NCBI GenBank assembly: GCA_020736575.1
Contig: JAGPYM010000004.1
Coordinates: 2,356,001-2,420,000, forward strand
Reading direction: 5' to 3'
Origin: Thelonectria olida
Lineage: Eukaryota > Ascomycota > Sordariomycetes > Hypocreales > Nectriaceae
Length of the DNA stretch: 64,000 bases
Position 1 is the first letter of the stretch. The number at the start of each line of letters is the position of its first letter. The position numbers and the translations under genes were made by a program. Positions 57,801 through 64,000 of this stretch are shown here, in pieces. The notes beneath the pieces were generated by a model that was not told the origin of the DNA, did not search any database, and was given only the letters and a program-made list of their open reading frames with translations.

Positions 57801-60800
57801 GGTGGTTAACTCCAGGCGCGAGAGACGCGAAAAGGCTTGTCTCAGTTGTGAAGCGTGCACTTTCAATCTAAGCCTCTCAGGTAATTAAGCCTACAAAGGC
57901 CAGACGTCAACCCGTTGTGGGGACAAACGATCAGGGAAATCTGGGGGTGGTCGTTCTCCAAGTCCCCGCCGGCCGAGTCGACTGTGGTGTTGGTCACCAA
58001 TCCCGCGACAACGGCACACACCCTCCCACGCTTGGAGGTTGGCTCATCACACAGCTAGAGCGCCACTAGCAAAGGGTGAGCAGGAGGCTACGGTACTTGA
58101 TTAGTCGACCGAGTCTATCCATTCACAACTTCAACAATGGAGACCGAGTGATGGCGAGTGACGACTTGATGGAAAGATGCCTTGTGTCTGCTTCATCCTC
58201 TTCAAGCGCCCACTCGGCCGGTAATGCTCTCGGAGATGAATTTGGAGTCTTTGCTTGCCGGCCGGGTCAGCATAGCGACCGTGCAGAGTTTCAAACCACG
58301 TCCGATGAAGAGTTCAGCCCGGTGTCATTCTCCAGCGCATGCCGCAACAAAGGGACCGTTCCAGCGGCACAGCGCATTTCAAGCAGGCCACAGGGGTCTT
58401 TGGCGCGCAAGGTTGGGCGTTGGAGAAAATGGCGCACCCTTGCTGCTGGTGGGCGGAGCCGTCCATGGATGTGACCCCGGTGGGAATTAGCACTTCACGA
58501 AGCCGCTTTGAGATGCTGGGTTAACTAGCTCTGTCGCCGCCTCACCCAATAGCTTTGGTGTGTCTCGAGACATGTATCAGACAGACGTTTCTCCTCGGCA
58601 CGTAGTGTGGTTCAGTCGCAGGTAGAAGTGAAGGCTCATTAAGATCAGCTTTTGTTTCTCGAAATCTGTGCTTGGCGGATAAGCCAAAACCTCGAGATGG
58701 GGTTTCTGTACCGAATTATTCATCGCATATCTCGTGTCATAGAGGCACGATTCCTGCCTCCGTGTGCTGGCTAATAAGCGTCGACCAGAATTGTTTCGTG
58801 ATAATTGGAGATTCTCGGTCCCAGCCAGCGCTGCCGCCATCCTGGTTCTGGGGAACGAGACTTGGGAAGCCAAGCTTGACCCTATCCAAGCTACTTTAGG
58901 CAAGCTGTTCATCTCCGTACTCCGCCGCGGTGATCAGCATCTGGAGTTTGGACGTTTTAGGAACCTCCTGCATATTCTTCAAATATCGTTATGAGACACC
59001 GAGCAACTCAAGCCACGCTGCCTGGCTGGGCGCCTTGTCACACTAACATTGTGGTCCAGTCCGGGCAACTCAGGATGATCAGTCTGCATGTTCACCTTTT
59101 GGTAGCGGCGCTTGTCAATTAAGGTGGCGGGATGGGATGGAGGCGAGGCTCAAGGTCATCATGCTGTCAAAGATGAAGGCGATGCGAATCAGATCATAGC
59201 CTTGACTAGTCCGAACCCCAAGCACATGAAAGTCAAGCTATGCTATCTTGAGCACGCCCTACTTAGAGTATTGACCGTGAGCGACAGGCGAAGGTGTTCT
59301 TCCAAGGGGTTCTAGGGGCATCGGTGAGTAAAGAGGTGGATAGTGGTTCATCCCGCATTCCTACCGAGCCATGATACATTTGTGTGTCTACCTCCCCGAG
59401 CGTGGATGACCACCGCCAAGCTAGGAGCCAGATCAGAGCTCACGCACCTCCAGTTCATGGCACGCGACAAAGCACTAGATTACCGACAGCTTCGTGGAGA
59501 CTGCCTGTCCCATCCATGCTGGAGTGCACACCTGAAAGGGGCGAACGCATCATAGGGTTGCCTCAAAGCCGTTTTGTTTGGAACGATGCCGCGTGGTTGT
59601 GCTCTGTGAGATGCCGTGTCGTATCCACCCCGATGATCCGGGAAGTGACCTTTCGGAGGGCACGCCATTGCTCATGCCACACACAACGAGATGCTGAAAG
59701 AAGAGCTACTCGATGGAAGCAGAGCGGGCCGTTAGCTAAGAAATCATCAGGCAATCCCCGGCGCCGGCGGCAAGGCAGCTAGGGAAAGCAAGGACGCAAC
59801 GTCAAAGTTTTCGGTGGTCCGTGGACGTTTGACAGTTGCCTTGTATTCGTATAAGCTGACGGGCGACGGCTTGTTGTGTGGGCTCGAGGGAGCTGAACAT
59901 GACCCGGGCGTAGGCAGGCAGGTACTTTGTCAATATCCTCTTACGAGAGATGATGTCTCATGAAAGAGCATGCCAGGCCTTCAGCCACCAACAGGACCAA
60001 AAGCATTACGGATACAGCTCCAAGGCGCTGGTTGACGATGGGTGTGCGGCCTCGGGGTTCCCTAGCTGGTCAATGCGGATTGCAGGGATGATGGGGAGAC
60101 GACCTTGGACCGCTCAGGCGTCGAGCCATATTAAATCGTCAGCCATGATGGGACGTCCATGAGATGCCATGGATCATGTATCGTTGTGCCCCAATTAATC
60201 CAGTTCCCCTCCCTCCCTCTCTCGGACACCTCGAGTGATGAAGTCCCTTTGGTTCCCTGCTACCGCGTGTTGGTTCGCCCCCAGGCTTCTGGCCTTGACG
60301 AAAGCTGGGCGGCCGTTGCCGGTTGGCCCCTTGCTTTCAAATTCTCGATGCTCGGATAGCCCTCATGCAGCGAGCTGCACATCAAGGCACGGCCGCGCAG
60401 ACATGGATGGATAGAGGGACCATCCAAAGAAGGGTAGGGTCGTGTCGACGGTGGAAACGAGGAAACGCTAGGGAGCGGAGGTGCAGGCGTGCCGCTCGAG
60501 GTTGACGAGGTCTGCTGGGGCGACGGTCGACGGGCTGGCAGGGGTCTTCTTTGAAAGTGAGAGCTGTGGGAGTGGAGGAGGGGAGACGAGTGGAGAAATT
60601 GGTGGAGAGTGGACGAAAGTGAGGGTGGGAGGGTGGAGTGGAGGCATCCATTCGCATCCGACACTGAGAGGGCCTTAGCACAGTGCTGAGCGAGGTAATG
60701 AGGCCGGACGGAAGAGGTACCAGCTAGCCCGACGTATCGCGCAAAGGGACTTGATCTAAATTCCCTTTAGTGTGCATCGCGGACGAAGTACCGTACGAAT

Positions 60801-62724
60801 ACTTGCAGGACACTGAGGACAGCGCCGCACGGTACATGCCCGGGGTGTGTGAACCAGGCCAGGAATGGAGCTGTACCTCCTCACGGGTGAGATGTCGCGG
60901 GTTTTGGAGTCGGGGTTGGTTGTTGTTTAGAGGTTGGTGGATGGAAAGAGTCCGATGGATGCGCCGTCAACGATGGCCCAGGGATTATTATTTTTTCTGG
61001 ACGAGGGTGAAGATCTCGCCCAAGCCTTAAGACCCCCAATGACCCCCCACCCTACCCGCGTCCATTTGGCTGCCACTTCCACTTCCCCAGAACACTCACT
61101 TTGTTCAATCTGTCTGGAGACCGAAAATTGATTCTGCGTGCCGTTTTCTGGTACCTTATTTGGACAGGTTCTAGTCTGTCTGTTTTGAAAACTTCTTTTT
61201 CTTTTCCTCCTTCGTTGCCCATTGCCGCTTTCGAAGATATCCGATTTGTTCCACGCCGAACCAAGTTCCGCCGAGTCTGCCGCAAACCGTTTTGTGTGAG
61301 CCTGTCAGTTGTCGCATTCTTATCTGCGCCTCGCCGTCTTCCGCTCCCGTTTCTCCAGTCACGTCGCCTTTTCCTTGCGCCTTGTTGCACCGACATTGCG
61401 CTGTCGATTCCAGTTATCAGTTTCGAGGTACGAAGTACAGCCAGTATGCTTCCCCCATTCTTTGTCCATCCCTTGTCTTGTGCATTCGTCGACTCCTCCC
61501 GCACTCTTTTCTTTCCTTTCTTCCTTTCATCCTCTCGTTAAGCCACTCGCTCGCTTGGCTTTCAACCTTACTCGCGTCATCCTCCATCGCCATGCTCGAT
61601 TCCAGACTCCACCACGGGCCCTTCCGCCCGTCCCTGCCGGGACGCCAAAAATCAACTCGATAATGAAAGTCAACCGACGTGCCAAGGGATTTTGGTCTGG
61701 ACATGCATCAATTTTCGACGCCGCGATTGTCCATCAACGTGCGGCTGACTGGCGGTGCTCGAGCACGGATACTTTGAATTGATGCGCCACGGCTCTCATC
61801 TCGATTCTGCACTCTTCCCGACGTCCCGAAGCGCTTACCAGGCCGACGGCTCGACGATGGATGCTCTACGCTTGTGCTTCGTTCGACCCTGCTGCTGCGA
61901 CTTTGCTGCGCGCGCATTTCTCGGGGTCACTCCAGGATCCTCCACCTTCCAATCCCACCCATGATGACTCCACGCTCTAAGCCAGGCCCAGCCATTCTTG
62001 GAGTCGAGAAGCCTTGCGAAGTCTTCACAAAGCAACCGACCTCCATCATCCGGGTCAGCGCCCTGAAAACTCGGGAATCAACCGACCTGGACATCCCGTA
62101 CAGAATCATCGCGAATTTGGCGGCGACGAATCAACGCCCCCATTACTAACAGCTTGCCTCCACGCCGTTTTGCGCTCCCCAGTCCTGGTCCCACATGCCG
62201 GTTTCCCCCAAAGCCGCTTGACGTTCTTGGTCCACTCTGCATAGCATTTTACCCGCAAAAACACGCGACCACCTTCTCGTCCTCCGCTGACTTTAAGTCA
62301 CCAGCTCCCGATCTGCCTCGTCCCTTGGTTTTTCTCAGTCGCCCGCCCGTCGGCCCTCACCATCACGGCCCTTACGTGCCGTCCTTCCTCCCCCCCTCGA
62401 AACGAGTCCAGAGTCCCTTCAGCCATGCGTAGAGGGTGACTGTCAAAGCGTCTATTCAAAGACCGATCTCGTTTACCACCTTGTCCCACATTTACGGCCC
62501 CTCGGCCTGGCCCCGCGATCCCTCGAGCATTTTATCGTCCGAACGTTGCTCGACCGTGAAGCAGCTTCTCAATTGTTCAACTTGCTCGACAGCAAACTTT
62601 CCAGCACGGCTATCAACTCAAAGCAGGGTATCCTCTCTACGTCTCCCCACGACGATTTATTATTTCCACGAGGCCTACCTCGCGTCTATTAGTTCCCCAA
62701 TTCTCCACTCAAACACATCAGGTC
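54849..62724. other. Gene-poor region 5' of C2H2 factor
   Basis: 7.9 kb without a recognisable gene. The longest frames (for example 56254-56805 plus and 56185-56655 minus) overlap on opposite strands and show no family signature. From about 61130 to the C2H2 start the plus strand is pyrimidine-rich, like a long fungal leader. No transposon or structural RNA recognised. Confidence 0.6.
61130..62724 (+). promoter_or_regulatory. Pyrimidine-rich leader of C2H2 factor gene
   Basis: About 1.6 kb rich in CT runs on the sense strand (for example TTTCTTTCCTTTCTTCC near 61510) directly before the ATG at 62725, with several upstream ATGs. Probably promoter and long 5' UTR; an unspliced or intron-containing leader cannot be told apart by eye. 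Confidence 0.4.
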
Positions 62725-64000
62725 ATGGCCTCGGTACTAGCCACCCAACCAAGCGATCTGAAACCTACTCTCCCCATCTCTCCGGTTAGCTCCGGCGCTG
62801 TGGGCTCGAACCAGAATCCCTCGCCCATCGATACAATGCAAACCCAAGATCGGGGCCGACAACGACAAAGCCGTTCGCCTGACGATGGTGGTGATCAGGA
62901 TGGAAAGGGCGACGACGGTCCCAACGGGGCATCGTCAAATTCAGACGGGAACGGCCCTGCAAGAAAACGACGACGAAGTCGCAAGGGTTTAGACAAGCGA
63001 TTCGAATGCAATGCTGAAGGTTGTGGAAAGAGCTACTCGAGAGCCGAGCATCTGTACGTTTCTCGCCAGAAACCATGTTGTGCGAGCACTTTATACTAAC
63101 GAGACCTAGGTATCGCCATCAACTAAATCATAATTCAAAGCAGACGTATCGTTGCAGCTTTCCTAACTGCCCACGAACATTCGTCCGAGGAGATCTGTTG
63201 AAGCGTCACATGGATCGACATGCTGCCAAGGGTTCCCAGCTTAACCAGAGAGATTCTATGGCTGGCCATCTGACCCCAGTTCTTGGCCCTGGAAGCAATA
63301 CTCCAGACTTCAACCAAAATGCAATGGACTTTTCCAAACCCCAGCAATCCCCCATGCAATATCAGCAACCTCGGGATCCTAATGTCAACGTTCCTTACCA
63401 GCCGCTGTTCCCCAATGGCAACCTCACAAATGGGATGGATCTCGGGCAAAATCAGGGCTTCGACGACCGATCAGCCCAAATTTCACAACCGCACTCACCT
63501 GTGGTAACACAGCAACCTGCCATGCCAAATAACGGTGCCCCTTTTGGGGTCATGTCACCAATCGCCAACCAGCAAGCCTTCACAAGGCCGCAAAACACCA
63601 TGCCTCAGACCAGCTTCGTCTCACAGCAGAATGTGATGCCGATGAATTTACCTCCGTCACAATTCTCAAGTGCGCAGAACTCAAATCTTGGGGAAACGGG
63701 TCAATACAACACGCCGACCACCACAGAATACACTCAACCAGAGACGTCCCAGGCCGGCGAGCTAATGATGCTGGATCAAATGGCTATGCCCGGGACCGTT
63801 CCTGTGTTCGGCGGCGACGGCGATCTGAATAAGTCTCCATACGTCGGGATGCCAGAGGACTTCATGGCGTATCTGTTCAACTCACCTCAGACAAACATGA
63901 CCCCTGTGATTCCGCCTCAGTACGCAACGTGAGTTATTCTGCCCCATATCCCCTCCCAAAACTTGCATCTAATGTTCCCTAGATACAGCGACCTGCAGAA
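62725..64000 (+). CDS. C2H2 zinc-finger transcription factor (partial, 3' end outside window)
   Basis: Probable nuclear DNA-binding regulator. Exons are 62725-63053, 63110-63928 and 63983 to beyond the window; the junctions read AEHL-YRHQ and YAT-YSDLQ. After a disordered N-terminus and a basic NLS-like run KRRRSRK (81-87) come two adjacent C-x4-C-x12-H-x3-H fingers: Cys95, Cys100, His113, His117 and Cys125, Cys130, His143, His147. The first finger is split by the first intron. The following ~250 residues are rich in Gln, Asn, Pro and Met, as in activation domains. Many fungal proteins with this two-finger start carry a fungal-specific factor domain further on; that part would lie outside the window. 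I do not assign an orthologue. A long CT-rich leader precedes it. Confidence 0.9.

Noticed and set aside
1..64000. CRISPR arrays, transposases, viral or secondary-metabolite genes
   Set aside because: I looked for spaced direct repeats, transposase or polymerase motifs and large synthase domains and saw none. The repeats found are short microsatellites or tandem units without spacers.

Overview
The window looks like chromosomal DNA of a filamentous ascomycete, most likely a Sordariomycete and probably of the order Hypocreales. Genes carry short introns of about 50-140 nt with GT..AG ends and CTAAT-like branch points, coding DNA is GC-rich, leaders are pyrimidine-rich, and the proteins are best matched in memory to mould orthologues. 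This assignment is an inference from gene style and is not proven. I see sixteen protein genes (two of them cut by the window edges) and one tRNA. I see no transposase, CRISPR array, virus-like gene or biosynthetic cluster.

Layout. 1-541 (-): Ras1 GTPase, 3' part missing. 542-7981: gene-poor. 7982-14330: a compact block of a MoCF/CinA-type protein (-), GMF (+), the Fe-S scaffold NBP35 (-), deoxyhypusine hydroxylase LIA1 (+) and RNA polymerase I subunit RPA12 (-). 14853-20581 (+): the cohesin loader SCC2/Mis4, whose frame is broken by an 11-bp tandem duplication. 22806-24641 (+): a vacuolar Ca2+/H+ exchanger. 25164-30753 (-): IML1 (GATOR1/SEACIT). 32250-33886 (+): a CDF zinc transporter. 33887-41828: gene-poor. 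41829-45452 (+): an FNIP/Lst4-type protein. 46409-49184 (-): the DEAD-box helicase DBP10. 49517-50280 (+): a DNAJC8/Spf31-type J protein. 50623-50694 (+): tRNA-Arg(ACG). 51069-52800 (-): mitochondrial MDJ1. 54211-54848 (-): a SAP30-type Sin3-binding protein. 54849-62724: gene-poor. 62725-end (+): a C2H2 transcription factor, 3' part missing.

How the genes relate. Most are conserved housekeeping genes. Nutrient signalling recurs: Ras1, IML1 (GAP side of Gtr1/RagA) and an FNIP/Lst4 homologue (GAP side of Gtr2/RagC) all lie in one window. Ribosome and translation functions also recur: RPA12, LIA1 (eIF5A hypusination) and DBP10 (60S biogenesis). Three gene-free tracts of 7.4-8 kb each lie directly 5' of a regulator (Ras1, FNIP/Lst4, C2H2 factor), and each has a pyrimidine-rich sense strand next to the start codon. 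Several gene models depend on very small exons (3, 9, 14, 18, 18 and 19 nt) that simple ORF calling would miss; their boundaries are given in the entries.
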